A stretch of DNA of 64,000 nucleotides from Bradyrhizobium sp. ORS 278 (GTDB lineage Bacteria; Pseudomonadota; Alphaproteobacteria; Rhizobiales; Xanthobacteraceae), in the NCBI RefSeq assembly GCF_000026145.1, contig NC_009445.1:7392588-7456587 (forward strand). The letters run 5' to 3'. Shown piece after piece: positions 49,558-59,743 of the stretch. A program made the translations under genes and the position numbers. The notes under the pieces are model-generated. The model saw only the letters and a list, made by a program, of their open reading frames with translations, ran no database searches and was not told where the DNA came from. The first letter of the stretch is position 1. Each line of letters starts with the position of its first letter.

Positions 49558-49669
49558 GCGTTTCCTCGGTTATGTATCGTTGAGCGCCCGTGAACGAAGC
49601 GCTGGTGTCGATTGTAGCCCAACCGCGCGATCGTCGCGAGGTCGATGTCTTGATCAGGAGGAGAAGCTC

Positions 49670-50080
49670 ATGCCGGTGAAGGTCCATGCACTCGATCACC
49701 TGGTCATCAACGTCGCCGACGTCGACCGAACGACAGCCTGGTACCAGAAGGTTTTGGGCATGGATTTGCAGGTCACCGACCTCGGGCCAGGACGCGCCAG
49801 GCGCACGTCGCTCTTGTTCGGGACCCAGAAGATCAACGTGCGACCGAAGGACGCGGACAAGGTCGACTGGTTCACCGCGGACCATGTCGGCGCGGGCAGC
49901 GACGATCTGTGCTTCCTGACCAGCAGCACTCCGGATGAAGTGGTGGCCCACCTGCAAGCGCTCGGCATCGCCATCGAGGAAGGCCCGGTCGACAAGCAGG
50001 GCGCCCGCGGCACCCTGCGCTCGGTGTATTGCCGCGATCCCGACGGCAGCCTGATCGAGATCTCGTCCTACCGGGAGTGA
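49670..50080 (+). CDS. VOC family (glyoxalase/dioxygenase-fold) protein
   Basis: A 136-residue metal-binding fold. HALDHLVINVADVDRTTAWY (metal His), QKVLGMDLQVTDLG, DDLCFLTSSTPDEVVAHLQA, GARGTLRSVYCRDPDGSLIE (terminal Glu). It resembles glyoxalase I and fosfomycin-resistance-type proteins; the exact substrate cannot be told. A very strong AGGAGGAG (49656-49663) lies 6 bases before ATG 49670, so the longer open frame to 49520 is rejected. Ends 15 bases before the stop codon of the DUF2330 gene on the other strand. Confidence 0.88.
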   Translation: MPVKVHALDHLVINVADVDRTTAWYQKVLGMDLQVTDLGPGRARRTSLLFGTQKINVRPKDADKVDWFTADHVGAGSDDLCFLTSSTPDEVVAHLQALGIAIEEGPVDKQGARGTLRSVYCRDPDGSLIEISSYRE

Positions 50081-50094
50081 GCGCGGGCTGTGCG

Positions 50095-51426
50095 CTACTT
50101 CGTGACGGCTTCGCCGCTTTGCTCCATCCGGGCGACGATCTCGCTGCGCGACCAGCCGGTCAAGGCAGCCAGATCGGTCGCCTCCTTGGCGAAGCGTGCG
50201 GACAGGTTCTCCTGGTAGGACTTCGCCGCGTCGCATTTCGCCTCGCCGCGCCAGGGATGGCGCTGCACGTAGCGGCCCTGGAAATTGCCGCGGTCCTTGG
50301 TCTCGGTGAAGGCGATGTCCTCGGGAAACGATTTCGCATCGTAGCGGACGTGCAGCCGGGTCACATAGGCCTCGGAGCCGCCGCCGGCGCGACGGCCGGC
50401 GCTGAAGGCCGTGGCCTCGTCGCTGCCGATCCAGCGCGCGCCGAGCTCGACCAGCTCCTTGTTGCTCATCGGATCGGCGGCGCAGGGGTCGCACCACGCC
50501 ATGTCCCAGGCATATTCGACGAACACCGCCTGCATGTTCTCGCGCGCGACGGCGCGTTCGAACAGCGCCTTGTAGAACGGGCCGAACTCGTTCTTGACGT
50601 ACAGCGGCACATCGATATTCGACGGGATCTTCACCGTCCGATAGTTGGCTGCCTCGATGCGGCCGCTCCGCGTCAGCGCGTAGATGATGAGATCCTGCGG
50701 ACCCCTGGCATTGACGGTGCCGAGCCGCAACGGGACCATGAACTTGGCGCTCTGGTAGCGGACCTGCAGCGGCCGGAGCTGGCCGGTGTCGAGCCCCTTC
50801 ATCCGCTCGACATTGACCTTGGCCACGAAGAACCGCATGCCCTGCTTGATGTAGCTGCCGAGCACGGCCTCGGCCCCCTCGGGAATACGGTAGTTGTTGT
50901 CGGTCAGCCAGCGCGTCAGGCCGTCGCTTTCCTGCGCCGACAGGATCAACACGTCGTATTCGGCGACATCGTAGCTTGCCTCGATGGTGACGCCATAATC
51001 CGACTTGAATCCCAGGCGCGGAGCCCCCGCCATCATCGGCGCCGCCGGCATTGCCCGCGCTGCAACGATAACCGGCGCGCAGGGATCGTCGTCGTGGTAT
51101 TCGACCAGCCGCGGCGCAGTGTATTTGTCGAGATGCTCGATCGTCTTCGGCTCGACGACGCCGATCTGCTTGCGCTCGATGAAGGTCGGCACGGGAACGA
51201 CCACAGCGAATTCCTTCACGTCGCCCTCGAAGTCGCTGGCCATCGTGATCGAGGTCTGCTGGCCATCGCGCGACAGCACGACCTTGGATGACTGGTTGAA
51301 CAGCTTGGAATCGGCCTGTGCGACATAGAAGCCGCAGAACGCCTGGGCCGGCACGATCGCCGCCTGGGACAGGATCGCTGCGGCGGCAACGCCGGTGCGG
51401 GCCATCGTGCTGAAGCGTGGGGTCAT
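50095..51426 (-). CDS. DUF2330 secreted protein
   Basis: A 443-residue protein of the DUF2330 family. Signal peptide: GVAAAAILSQAAIVPAQAFC with cleavage likely after AQA. Then FCGFYVAQADSKLFNQSSKV and QQTSITMASDFEGDVKEFAV, the usual opening of the family, and a conserved cysteine pair near AWDMAWCDPCAADPMSNKEL. Homologues occur with membrane electron-transfer-like proteins. The start ATG 51426 overlaps the stop of the RnfD-like gene (ATGA), so both are made together. Function unknown. Confidence 0.87.
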   Translation of the reverse strand: MTPRFSTMARTGVAAAAILSQAAIVPAQAFCGFYVAQADSKLFNQSSKVVLSRDGQQTSITMASDFEGDVKEFAVVVPVPTFIERKQIGVVEPKTIEHLDKYTAPRLVEYHDDDPCAPVIVAARAMPAAPMMAGAPRLGFKSDYGVTIEASYDVAEYDVLILSAQESDGLTRWLTDNNYRIPEGAEAVLGSYIKQGMRFFVAKVNVERMKGLDTGQLRPLQVRYQSAKFMVPLRLGTVNARGPQDLIIYALTRSGRIEAANYRTVKIPSNIDVPLYVKNEFGPFYKALFERAVARENMQAVFVEYAWDMAWCDPCAADPMSNKELVELGARWIGSDEATAFSAGRRAGGGSEAYVTRLHVRYDAKSFPEDIAFTETKDRGNFQGRYVQRHPWRGEAKCDAAKSYQENLSARFAKEATDLAALTGWSRSEIVARMEQSGEAVTK

Positions 51427-52247
51427 CGCGATACTCCTTCGGAAACGGGCGAACGCCAGGAAAAGCGGGCGGCCGGGATCAGCCGGTCGAGCACCAGGGT
51501 CAGTGGCGACAGCGCGATCAGCGCGACGTAGAGCGCCGGACGCATCTGCATGACGAACGTCAAATAGTGCGCGGTCACCGCGATGGTCATCGCGAACAGC
51601 AACCGGCCGGCGTGCGAGTCCGGCGTGGTGCGCGGATCGGAGATCATGAAGAAGGTGAAGATCAGCAGCGAACCGCTCTGCAATTGGTGCAGCGGAATCG
51701 CCAGGGGATCGCCGAGCCACAGCGCGCGCAACAGCAAGAGCGCGGCATGGCTGGCGAAAAAATAGATCGCGATATCCACCCGGCGCGATGCGCTCAGCAC
51801 CAGGATCGCGAAGAAGCCAGCCAGGCTCGCGAACCAGACCTCCGTGCCCCATTGACCGGGCGAGATCCATACGCCATGCGATGTGAACAGCAGCACCACG
51901 ATCGCAAAGCCGGCGGGATTGAAGAGGTGCTTGCCGTCGATGCGCAGCACGAATTTCGAGGCGATCGCGATGGCGGCGGCCGCCGCATGCAGCCAGAGCG
52001 CGTCCGCCCGCAGCAGCAGGCTGAGCGACAGGCCGGTGATGAGCGGCGACCTGAGATCGAGCGGCGTTCCGCTGAGACGGCAGCCGATCACCTGCGTAAC
52101 CAGGGCCGTCGTGACGGCGATCACGCTCGCTGCCGGGCGTGCGCCAAAATCGATCATGGCGAAATTGATCGCCAGCAGCGTGGCCAATGCCGCGATCTGG
52201 AAATAGCGGGCATCGGGCAGCCGCCATGGTCGGGCCAGGGCCTGCAT
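51423..52247 (-). CDS. RnfD/NqrB-like membrane protein
   Basis: A 274-residue protein with about nine hydrophobic segments, related to RnfD/NqrB electron-transport subunits. Characteristic are IGCRLSGTPLDLRSPLITGL, LLLRADALWLHAAAAAIAIA, SKFVLRIDGKHLFNPAGFAI and the late SGSLLIFTFFMISDPRTTPD (in NqrB/RnfD, an SGSLxxxxxxMITDP-type motif). The rest of an Rnf or Nqr complex is absent, so it probably works outside that complex. ATG 52247 follows GGAGG; its stop overlaps the DUF2330 start, so the pair is a coupled operon. Confidence 0.85.
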   Translation of the reverse strand: MQALARPWRLPDARYFQIAALATLLAINFAMIDFGARPAASVIAVTTALVTQVIGCRLSGTPLDLRSPLITGLSLSLLLRADALWLHAAAAAIAIASKFVLRIDGKHLFNPAGFAIVVLLFTSHGVWISPGQWGTEVWFASLAGFFAILVLSASRRVDIAIYFFASHAALLLLRALWLGDPLAIPLHQLQSGSLLIFTFFMISDPRTTPDSHAGRLLFAMTIAVTAHYLTFVMQMRPALYVALIALSPLTLVLDRLIPAARFSWRSPVSEGVSR

Positions 52248-52403
52248 GCGAACCTCCGGGCGTGTCTTGCCGCGCCATTCGTCGCCGCCAATCGGCAACC
52301 GGTTCAATCCGATTTGCTCGCGGCGACGGTGAGTGGCAAAAGGTGGATGAACGACAAACGAAGCGGCCGGGACGGGCTGCGGACAAGAACAATGGGAGCG
52401 AAC

Positions 52404-53978
52404 ATGAACGGACTGACGATCGCGCCCGGTACGGTGACGCCGTTCGACGGCATGGACGTGCCGTGGCTGCTGAAGCTGCGCAGCGAGGTCAGGCGTGACC
52501 ATCCGTTCCTGATCTGGGCGCCGTTCGACGCGCCGGCGCGGCGATGGAGCTATGGCGAGTTTCACGACCGCGTCGGCGCGCTGGCCGCGGGCCTCGTCAA
52601 GCGCGGCATCAAGCCGGGCGACGCGGTGCTGATCCATCTCGACAATTGCATCGAGGCGATGCTGGCGTGGTTCGCCTGCGTCGAGCTCGGCGCACTCGCG
52701 GTCACCACCAACACCCGCTCGGCTGCCGCCGAGATGAGCTACTTCGCCGATCACTGCCGCGCGGTCGCCGCGATCACCCAGCCGGCCTATGCCGAGATGA
52801 TCTCGGCGCATTGCCGCGGCCTCCGCTGGCTTGCCGTGATCTCGCATGATCCGGGGCAGCCGGACGCAACGGCGGTCGGCGTGGGCGACCGGTTCGAGAC
52901 GCTGTTTGCCGACAGCGCCGACCGGCCGCGGCGGGCCACCGATCCGCTGGCGCCGTGCAGCGTGCAGTACACGTCGGGGACGACGTCGCGGCCGAAGGCT
53001 GTGCTGTGGACGCACGCCAATGCGCTGTGGGGCGCCAAGGTCAACGCCGTGCACGAGGACCTGCACCAGGGCGACGTGCACCAGACCTATCTGCCGCTGT
53101 TCCACACCAATGCGCTGGCCTATTCGATGCTGGCGACCCTCTGGGTCGGCGCCAGCTGCGTGATCCAGCCACGCTTCTCGGCGAGCCGGTTCTGGAGCGT
53201 CGCGGTGGAGCATGGCTGCACCTGGACGTCGACGATCCCGTTCTGCATGAAGGCACTGCTCGACCAGGAGGTGCCGAAGGACCACAGATTCCGGCTGTGG
53301 GGCACAGCGGTGTCGGAGCCGACGGCGTTCGCGAAGTTCGGCATCAAGATCATCGGCTGGTGGGGCATGACCGAGACCATCACCCACGGCATCGTCGGCG
53401 AGGTCGACCAGCCGAACACGCCGATGTCGATCGGCCGCGCCGCGCCGGAATACACCATCCGCATCACCGATGATGACGGACGGCCGACGGCGGTCGGCGA
53501 CACCGGCAATCTCGCCATCAAGGGCGTGCCCGGCCTGTCGCTGTTTTCAGAGTATCTCTACAACGAGGAAGCGACCCGGACGAGCTTCGATGCCGACGGC
53601 TTCTTCCTCACCGGCGACCGTGTCACGCGGCTTGACAACGGCTTCATCAAGTTCGGCGATCGCACCAAGGACATGCTGAAGGTCGGCGGCGAGAACGTCG
53701 CAGCGTCCGAGATCGAGCAGGTGATCATCACCGTGCCCGGTGTGCGCGAGACCGCGGTCGTCGCCAAGAAGCACCCGATGCTCGACGAGGTGCCGGTGGC
53801 GTTCGTGATCCCGCAGGCCGGCGTCGCGCGCGAGGAGCTGGCGGAGAAAGTGCTGGCCGCCTGCCGCGACGGTCTCGCCGACTTCAAGGTGCCGCGCGAG
53901 GTGAGGCTGGTCGACGTGATGCCGCGCTCGACGCTCGAGAAGGTCGCCAAGGCCGAATTGCGCAAGCTGCTCGACTGA
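52404..53978 (+). CDS. Acyl-CoA synthetase (AMP-binding, ANL superfamily)
   Basis: A 524-residue ligase activating a carboxylate as acyl-AMP and then acyl-CoA. Motifs: the P-loop YTSGTTSRPKAVLWTH (here Ser replaces the usual Gly of TTG-PK), GWWGMTETITHG, FLTGDRVTRLDNGFIKFGDR, TKDMLKVGGENVAASEIEQV, and the C-terminal catalytic Lys in STLEKVAKAELRK. ATG 52404 has GGGAG five bases ahead; an ATG at 52392 is in frame. The longer open frame further upstream overlaps the RnfD-like gene and is not used. Substrate unknown; the following P450 and the ligase could belong to one catabolic unit. Confidence 0.88.
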   Translation: MNGLTIAPGTVTPFDGMDVPWLLKLRSEVRRDHPFLIWAPFDAPARRWSYGEFHDRVGALAAGLVKRGIKPGDAVLIHLDNCIEAMLAWFACVELGALAVTTNTRSAAAEMSYFADHCRAVAAITQPAYAEMISAHCRGLRWLAVISHDPGQPDATAVGVGDRFETLFADSADRPRRATDPLAPCSVQYTSGTTSRPKAVLWTHANALWGAKVNAVHEDLHQGDVHQTYLPLFHTNALAYSMLATLWVGASCVIQPRFSASRFWSVAVEHGCTWTSTIPFCMKALLDQEVPKDHRFRLWGTAVSEPTAFAKFGIKIIGWWGMTETITHGIVGEVDQPNTPMSIGRAAPEYTIRITDDDGRPTAVGDTGNLAIKGVPGLSLFSEYLYNEEATRTSFDADGFFLTGDRVTRLDNGFIKFGDRTKDMLKVGGENVAASEIEQVIITVPGVRETAVVAKKHPMLDEVPVAFVIPQAGVAREELAEKVLAACRDGLADFKVPREVRLVDVMPRSTLEKVAKAELRKLLD

Positions 53979-53990
53979 CGATCGCGCGGC

Positions 53991-55289
53991 TCACTGCATC
54001 GTCACGCGGACCGGCAGCGTCTTCGGTCCGTTCACGAAGGTGGCCTGCGTCATCTTGACCGGCCGTCGAGCGACAGCGAGGTCAGGCGCGGCAGCAGCTC
54101 CTCGAACAGGATGCGCATCTCCAGCTTTGCGAGATGCTGACCGAGGCACAGATGCGCGCCGTAGCCGAACGCGACGTGACGGTTCGGCTTGCGGTCGCTG
54201 CGGAACGCGTCGGGATCCTCAAACACCGCCTCGTCGCGATTTCCCGAGGCGTAGCACAGCATCAGCCAGTCGCCCTTCGCGATCCGCCGGCCGCCGAGCT
54301 CGGTGTCGGCGGTCGCGCTGCGCATGAAATGCTTGACCGGCGTCATCCAGCGGATCGCCTCGTCGACCAGTCCCGGAATCAGTTCGGCATCTGCCTTCAC
54401 GCGCGCGAACTGCGCGGGATCCTGCGCCAGCGCCCAGATCGCGCCCGGCCGTCGATGACGACGTCGTGTCGTGGCCGGCGGTGGCGACGATCATGTAGTA
54501 GCTGGTGCGATCGTGTAGCGGCATCTCCTCGCCATTGATCCGGGCATTGGCGATGACGGTGGCGAGGTCGTCACGCGGACGGGCTCTGCGGTCCGCGGTG
54601 ATGCGCTCGAAATAGGCGGCGAAGTCGGCGACCACGGCCTGCAGCATCGCCGCGAAGACCTCGGCCGACAGCCCCTCGCGCACCCGCGCCGTGTCCGGAT
54701 CCTGCGGGCCGAACAGCTCCTGCGTCAGCTTGAGCATGCGCGGCTCGTCCTCCTCGGGCACGCCGAGGATCTCCATGATCACATGCAGGGGATAGCCGAG
54801 CGCGACGTCGGCGACGAAATCGCAGGCGCCGCCATGGGCCGCCGCCTTCGCGGCCATGCGATCGACGGTCGCGCGCGCGATCTCGCGGATGCGCGGCTCG
54901 AACTTGGCGATGTTGGCCGGCATGAACCAGCCCTGCGTCAGCGCGCGATATTTGGGATGGTCCGGCGCGTCCATCTGCACCAGCGAGCGCACGAGATTGG
55001 GCTGGCCGGTGATCTTGTGGACGCGCTCCAGCACCGCCTTGTTGGTCAAGGTCGTGGCGCGATCGGCGTTGTGGAACAGCTCGTTCTGCCGGCTGATGGC
55101 GAGAATGTCGGCGTGCCGCGTCACCACCCAGAACGGGTCGAACGTCTCGAGCTCGGCGCGGCCGAGCGGATTGTTGGCGCGCAGCCAGCGATAGGCGTCA
55201 TGGATGCGGTGGTCGGCGTAGCACGCGGGATCGACCAGGGTGACCGCGATGTCGGCCGGAATGACCTCGTCAGCCAATGCCGCGCTCAT
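53991..55289 (-). pseudogene. Cytochrome P450 gene with two compensating frameshifts
   Basis: Read on the minus strand. The N-terminal and central part (from MSAALADEVIPADIAVTLVD) is a good P450 up to the I-helix TAGHDTTSSSTAG near 54450. An extra G in a run at about 54445 then shifts frame: the true continuation WALAQDPAQFARVKADAELI to FGYGAHLCLGQHLAKLEMRI (haem Cys) is read in the next frame. At about 54060 one base is missing, and the tail KMTQATFVNGPKTLPVRVTM then returns to the first frame and ends at TGA 53991. Both shifts together restore the frame, so the missing base and extra base may be real mutations or sequencing errors. Without repair no functional P450 is made. Confidence 0.8.
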
Positions 55290-55390
55290 GCCGATCGCCC
55301 CGCTTGCTTCCTCGACGGCAGGTAGGATAGTGCGCAGCTGCACCCGGGCACTTGCGTCCAGCAGCTAGCCGCCGTCTCAGCCCGAGAGTC

Positions 55391-56500
55391 TCAATGCGCG
55401 CCCATCGCGACCGGGCGGAACGCCTGCAGCAGCTGCTGGTCGAGCTTCGGGCCCATGTTCTCCATGATCTGGAAGGCGCGCGCATGGGTGAACGCCGGAC
55501 GGTAGGCGCGGTGCTCGATCAGCGCGGCGTAGATGTCGACGATCGTGGTCAGGCGCACGATATCGCTGATCTGCTCACTGTGCAGCGCGTCCGGATAGCC
55601 GGAGCCGTCGAGGAATTCGTGGTGATGCAGGATCACGTCGAGCATTTCCGGCGGGAAGCCGCCCTGCCGGGACAGCGCCTCGTAGCCGCGGCGCGGATGC
55701 TGGCGCAGCAGCGCGATCTCCTCGGCGGTCAGCTTGCCCTGCTTGTCGAGGATCGCGACGGGGATGAAGGCCTTGCCGACGTCGTGCAACAGCGCCGCGC
55801 GGACCAGCCGGCGCTGATCGTCCTCACGCATGCCGAGATGGATCGAGAAGCCGACCGCAAGCCCGGTCACGAACAGGCAGTGCCGATAGGTGTCGTTGTG
55901 GTGGCAGCCGACCACGGTCATCCACTCGCGCAAGGACGAATGCTTGATCGCCTTGAGGATCTTGTTCTCGGCCGCGACGATGTCCTCCATCGTCAGCGGG
56001 ATCCCCTCCGGCAGCTTCTCGAAGATCTTGGCCATCACGGCCTGAGCGGCCTCGATCCCGCGGTTGAGCAGCTTGCCGCGATCGCTCTCGTCATAGCCGT
56101 CATCGGCCGGCAGCGCCGAGCGGACCCGCTGCAGTACGTCGGCGGCGCTGAACGGACGCGCGATGGTGTCGGTCGCGCCCAGCGCCCAGGCCTGCATCGT
56201 GGCATGATGCAGCGCCTCGGCCAGAACGAACAGGCGCGGCACGTCGCTATAGGCGCGCGAGGACAGCTTCTTGCGCACCCGCTGCACGCTCTCGGGCGAG
56301 CGCAGGTTGATGTCGACGATGACGCCGGAGAAGCGGTTGCCGGGATTTTCAGGAATGTCGGTGGTCGGCATCAGGTCGACGTCGCCGACGGAGCGCAGGA
56401 TGCGCGCCAGCTCGCTGCTCTGGTCGCCGCGATCGGACGCGAGCAGGAGATGACGCCTGGTCGCGGTCTGGGTCACGGTCTGCTTGGCTGTCGCGCTCAT
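55391..56500 (-). CDS. HD-GYP domain phosphodiesterase with receiver-like N-terminal part
   Basis: A 369-residue protein. The N-terminal 125 residues resemble a receiver domain (RHLLLASDRGDQSSELARIL; GVIVDINLRS with a possible phosphoryl Asp; LGATDTIARPFSAADVLQRV). The C-terminal HD-GYP domain, which degrades cyclic-di-GMP, contains HHNDTYRHCLFVTGLAVGFS, LLHDVGKAFIPVAILDKQGK (HD pair and second motif) and HHHEFLDGSGYPD (with GSGYP). Its metal and catalytic residues look complete. It probably links a signal to c-di-GMP levels. Standalone. Confidence 0.9.
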   Translation of the reverse strand: MSATAKQTVTQTATRRHLLLASDRGDQSSELARILRSVGDVDLMPTTDIPENPGNRFSGVIVDINLRSPESVQRVRKKLSSRAYSDVPRLFVLAEALHHATMQAWALGATDTIARPFSAADVLQRVRSALPADDGYDESDRGKLLNRGIEAAQAVMAKIFEKLPEGIPLTMEDIVAAENKILKAIKHSSLREWMTVVGCHHNDTYRHCLFVTGLAVGFSIHLGMREDDQRRLVRAALLHDVGKAFIPVAILDKQGKLTAEEIALLRQHPRRGYEALSRQGGFPPEMLDVILHHHEFLDGSGYPDALHSEQISDIVRLTTIVDIYAALIEHRAYRPAFTHARAFQIMENMGPKLDQQLLQAFRPVAMGAH

Positions 56501-56652
56501 ACGTGCTCGCCCCTCTCGGTTTGCTGCCTTTGCAAGCTACTTGGATACGGGTTCGACGCGGCTTAATCCGATCGTTCAAGCTGTCTGCGTTTGGGTGAGC
56601 GAAGAGTTAAGAGGATCGCTCGAATTGCGCGCCGCCGGCGGTGTGCCCTGAC

Positions 56653-56689
56653 CAAACGAAAACCGCCGGAGAGGGCATCTCCGGCGGTT
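56653..56689 (-). terminator. Terminator-like hairpin after the molybdenum oxidoreductase operon
   Basis: Perfect 12-base stem AACCGCCGGAGA (56661-56672), loop GGGCA, TCTCCGGCGGTT (56678-56689). On the minus strand it is followed by TTCGTTTGGT. It lies about 30 bases after the stop of the IorB-like gene and fits a rho-independent terminator. Confidence 0.65.
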
Positions 56690-56717
56690 CCGAGGTTGTT
56701 GTTGCTGGCGTGTGGCG

Positions 56718-59000
56718 TCAGGCCTTCATCGCCGCCTTCACCGCTTCCGCGGTGATCGGCAGCGACCGCAGCCGGGCGCCGCAGGCGTTGTAGATGGCGT
56801 TGCCGAGCGCAGGCGCGACCACGGTCACCGCGGGCTCGCCGACGCCGGTCGCCTTCTCGCCATTGGCGATCACGGCGATCGCGACCTCCGGCACCTGGCT
56901 CATGCGCAGCGGCGTGTAGCTGTCGAAGTTGGTCTGCTCGATGCCGCCGTCCTTCAACGTCGCCTTCTCGTACATCGCCAGCGACAGGCCCCACAGCGCC
57001 GCACCCTCGACCTGGGCGCGGATGTTGTCGGGATGCACCTGCGTGCCGACATCGGTCGCCACGGTGAGCTTCTTCACCGTGACCGCGCCGTTGTCGGCGA
57101 CCGCGACATGGGCGACGCACGCCGTCCAGCTCGCGGTCGCGCGCTCCTGCGACGACACGCAGGCGACGCCCATGCCCTCGCCCTTCGGCAGCTTCTTGGC
57201 GCCATAGCCTGACAGGCCCATCGCCGCGAGCAGCGTGTTGCGCAGCCGCTGCGCGCCGCCATCGTTCTTGCCCTTGCCGTCGAGCAGCGCGATGCGGAAC
57301 TGGGCCGGGTCCTGACCCGACGCGGCCGCGATCTCGTCGATCATGCTCTCGACCGCCCAGAACGTCCAACCCGGCGCTACCGAGCGGAGCTGCCCCGACG
57401 GCGTCGCATTATGCGCGAGCTCGTTCTTGATCGCGCGCACATGATGGTTGGGCACGGTGTAGAAGAAGTCGGCGCCGTTGACCGTGAACGAGTCGAGCGG
57501 GCCCTTCTTGTCGACCGAGGGCGTCAGGAAGTCCGGGATGCCCCAGCGCGCCGTCGGCCAGGCCGAGACGACGTCGTGGCTGAGCGCGATCAGCTTGCCG
57601 TCGCTGTCGAGCCCCGCCTTGACCTTCTGGTAGGTGAGCGGCCGCGAGTAGTCCATCGTCATATCGTTCTCGCGGGAGTAGATCACCTTGACCGGCTTGC
57701 CGACGGCCTTGGCCGCCTGCACCGCCGGCACCATCATGTCGGCATCGAGCCTGCGGCCGAAGCCGCCGCCGAGCCAGGCTTGGTGCATCACGACATATTT
57801 CGGATCGATCCCGGCCGCTCCGGCCGCGATTGCACCGGAGCGGGTCGCGAACTGGTTGCCGGAGTAGATGTGCAGGATGTCGCCCTTGAACTCGGCGGTC
57901 GCGTTCATCGGCTCCAGCGGCGCGTGGATGTTGATGCTGGTGGTGTACTCCGCCTCCAGCACCTTGGCCGCACCGGACAGCGCGGCCGTGGCATCGCCGT
58001 CCTTGACGAAGAACTGTCCGGAGTCATCCTGGGCCTGCAGCTTCTTGGCCTCGGCGAGGATGCTCGCGGTGCTGACATTGGCGTACGGGCCGTTGTCGTA
58101 GGTGATCTTCAGCGCATCCGCCGCCTTCCTGGCATTGGCATAGGTGTTGGCAACTGCGACCACCCACCCTGACGTGGAGCCGGTCTTGTCATCGAGCGTG
58201 ACCGCCTTGATGAAGCCCGGGACCTTCTTGGCCTCCGAGTCATCCACCGACTTCACTGTCGCGCCGAAACGGACCGGTGGCGTGACCACCTTGCCGTAGA
58301 CCATGCCCGGCAGCATCGTATCGATGCCGTACTTCGCGGTGCCGTTGGTCTTCGACGGGATGTCGAGCTGCGGCACCGAGACGCCGATCATGGTGTATTG
58401 ATCGGGCGTCTTCAGCGTGATCGCCTTGAGCTCGTCGGGCGTGAAGCTCTTGGTGATCTTGCCGCTCTTGACGATCTCGGCATAGCTCATCTGCTTCTTG
58501 GTCTTCGGATGCATCACGACGCCGTCGCGCACCACGAGCTCCTTGGCCGGCACGCCCATCGCGGTCGCAGCGGCTTCGGTGAGCGCGATGCGTCCGGCAG
58601 CGCCGGCGCGGCTCATGGCGTCGAAGTTCATCATCGTGCTCCAGCTGCCGCCGGTGATCTGGGCGCCGAGCACGGGATCGTTGAACTTCGGATCGTTGGA
58701 GGCGAGCTGGACGCGCATGTCCTTCCAGGCCGCCCCGAGCTCCTCGCAGATGATCTGCGCCATGGTGGAGGCAATGTGCTGGCCCATGTCGGCCTTGCCG
58801 CAGGTCACGGTGACCAGACCATCGGGTGCGATCGAGTACCACACGGTCGGCTCGAAGGCCGAGGGCGTGGTCGCGGCGAGCGCGGAATCGGCGAGGCCGG
58901 CATAGCCGAGCACGAGGCCGGTGGCGGCGGTGCCGACCAGGAAGGAGCGGCGGCTGAGATCTGTGGCCATGGTGGGCGCTGCTTTCACGTGCTGGTTCAT
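56718..59000 (-). CDS. Large subunit of an IorB-type molybdenum-cofactor oxidoreductase
   Basis: A 760-residue xanthine dehydrogenase family protein (isoquinoline 1-oxidoreductase/aldehyde dehydrogenase type). The N-terminus is a Tat signal ([20 protein letters not shown]), so it is exported, folded. MoCo-binding blocks are [40 protein letters not shown], and [20 protein letters not shown]. The late [20 protein letters not shown] is the usual end, including the active-site Glu. It is coupled to the small [2Fe-2S] subunit by ATGA overlap. The substrate cannot be told; homologues oxidise N-heterocycles or aldehydes. No cytochrome c gene is adjacent. Confidence 0.9.
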   Translation of the reverse strand: MNQHVKAAPTMATDLSRRSFLVGTAATGLVLGYAGLADSALAATTPSAFEPTVWYSIAPDGLVTVTCGKADMGQHIASTMAQIICEELGAAWKDMRVQLASNDPKFNDPVLGAQITGGSWSTMMNFDAMSRAGAAGRIALTEAAATAMGVPAKELVVRDGVVMHPKTKKQMSYAEIVKSGKITKSFTPDELKAITLKTPDQYTMIGVSVPQLDIPSKTNGTAKYGIDTMLPGMVYGKVVTPPVRFGATVKSVDDSEAKKVPGFIKAVTLDDKTGSTSGWVVAVANTYANARKAADALKITYDNGPYANVSTASILAEAKKLQAQDDSGQFFVKDGDATAALSGAAKVLEAEYTTSINIHAPLEPMNATAEFKGDILHIYSGNQFATRSGAIAAGAAGIDPKYVVMHQAWLGGGFGRRLDADMMVPAVQAAKAVGKPVKVIYSRENDMTMDYSRPLTYQKVKAGLDSDGKLIALSHDVVSAWPTARWGIPDFLTPSVDKKGPLDSFTVNGADFFYTVPNHHVRAIKNELAHNATPSGQLRSVAPGWTFWAVESMIDEIAAASGQDPAQFRIALLDGKGKNDGGAQRLRNTLLAAMGLSGYGAKKLPKGEGMGVACVSSQERATASWTACVAHVAVADNGAVTVKKLTVATDVGTQVHPDNIRAQVEGAALWGLSLAMYEKATLKDGGIEQTNFDSYTPLRMSQVPEVAIAVIANGEKATGVGEPAVTVVAPALGNAIYNACGARLRSLPITAEAVKAAMKA

Positions 59001-59485
59001 GTCGCCCTCCGGTCGCTGGTGTTCGACGCGGTGCGCATCTCGGATGCGGCGCGCTGGATCGCCTTCTGGATCCGCGAATAGGTCATGCAGCGGCAGAGAT
59101 TGCCGTCCATATGCGCTGTGATCTCCTCCTTGGTCGGGCTCGTGGTCTTGGCGAGCAGCGAGGCCGCCTGCATGATCTGCCCCGACTGGCAGTAGCCGCA
59201 TTGCGGCACCTGCTCGGCGATCCACGCCTTCTGCAAGGGATGGTCGCCCTTCTGCGACAGGCCCTCGATGGTGGTGATCTTCTTGTCCTTGACGTCGCCG
59301 ACCATGGTCTGGCACGAGCGCACCGCCTCGCCGTTGACGTGCACGGTGCAGGCGCCGCACAGCCCCGCGCCGCAGCCGAACTTGGTGCCGGTCATCTGCA
59401 ACTGCTCGCGGATGACCCATAGCAGCGGCGTGTCGTTCGCCGCATCGACGGACATGGTCCGCCCATTGATGGTGAGATTAGGCAT
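58997..59485 (-). CDS. Small [2Fe-2S] subunit (IorA-type)
   Basis: A 162-residue iron-sulfur protein that carries electrons from the molybdenum subunit. The first cluster motif is [17 protein letters not shown] and continues to SCQ; the second is [10 protein letters not shown]...GNLCRCMTY. All eight cysteines are present. Length and order are typical for IorA/CoxS. First gene of a two-gene operon; its stop overlaps the start of the large subunit by four bases. ATG 59485 follows GGAAGAAAC; a second in-frame start is not needed. Confidence 0.93.
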   Translation of the reverse strand: MPNLTINGRTMSVDAANDTPLLWVIREQLQMTGTKFGCGAGLCGACTVHVNGEAVRSCQTMVGDVKDKKITTIEGLSQKGDHPLQKAWIAEQVPQCGYCQSGQIMQAASLLAKTTSPTKEEITAHMDGNLCRCMTYSRIQKAIQRAASEMRTASNTSDRRAT

Positions 59486-59743
59486 GTGGTTTCTTCCCCG
59501 CCCGGCATACGACTTCGCTTACGGCGAAGTTCGGTTTGTGAGGACGCCGGCACCCACCGGTTCGATGCCAGCCTGCGCGAAAGAATGATCGCGTTGGCGC
59601 CGTGACGCAACGAAATTTGGAACACCCACTTGCGAAATGAATCGGCATTTTGCGTTGTGCGACGCAGAATTTCTGGGATGGCAGGTCCTCACGAGGTAAA
59701 AGAAAGACAAGCATCGACGGCGCGGCCAGGGAGACATCAGCTG

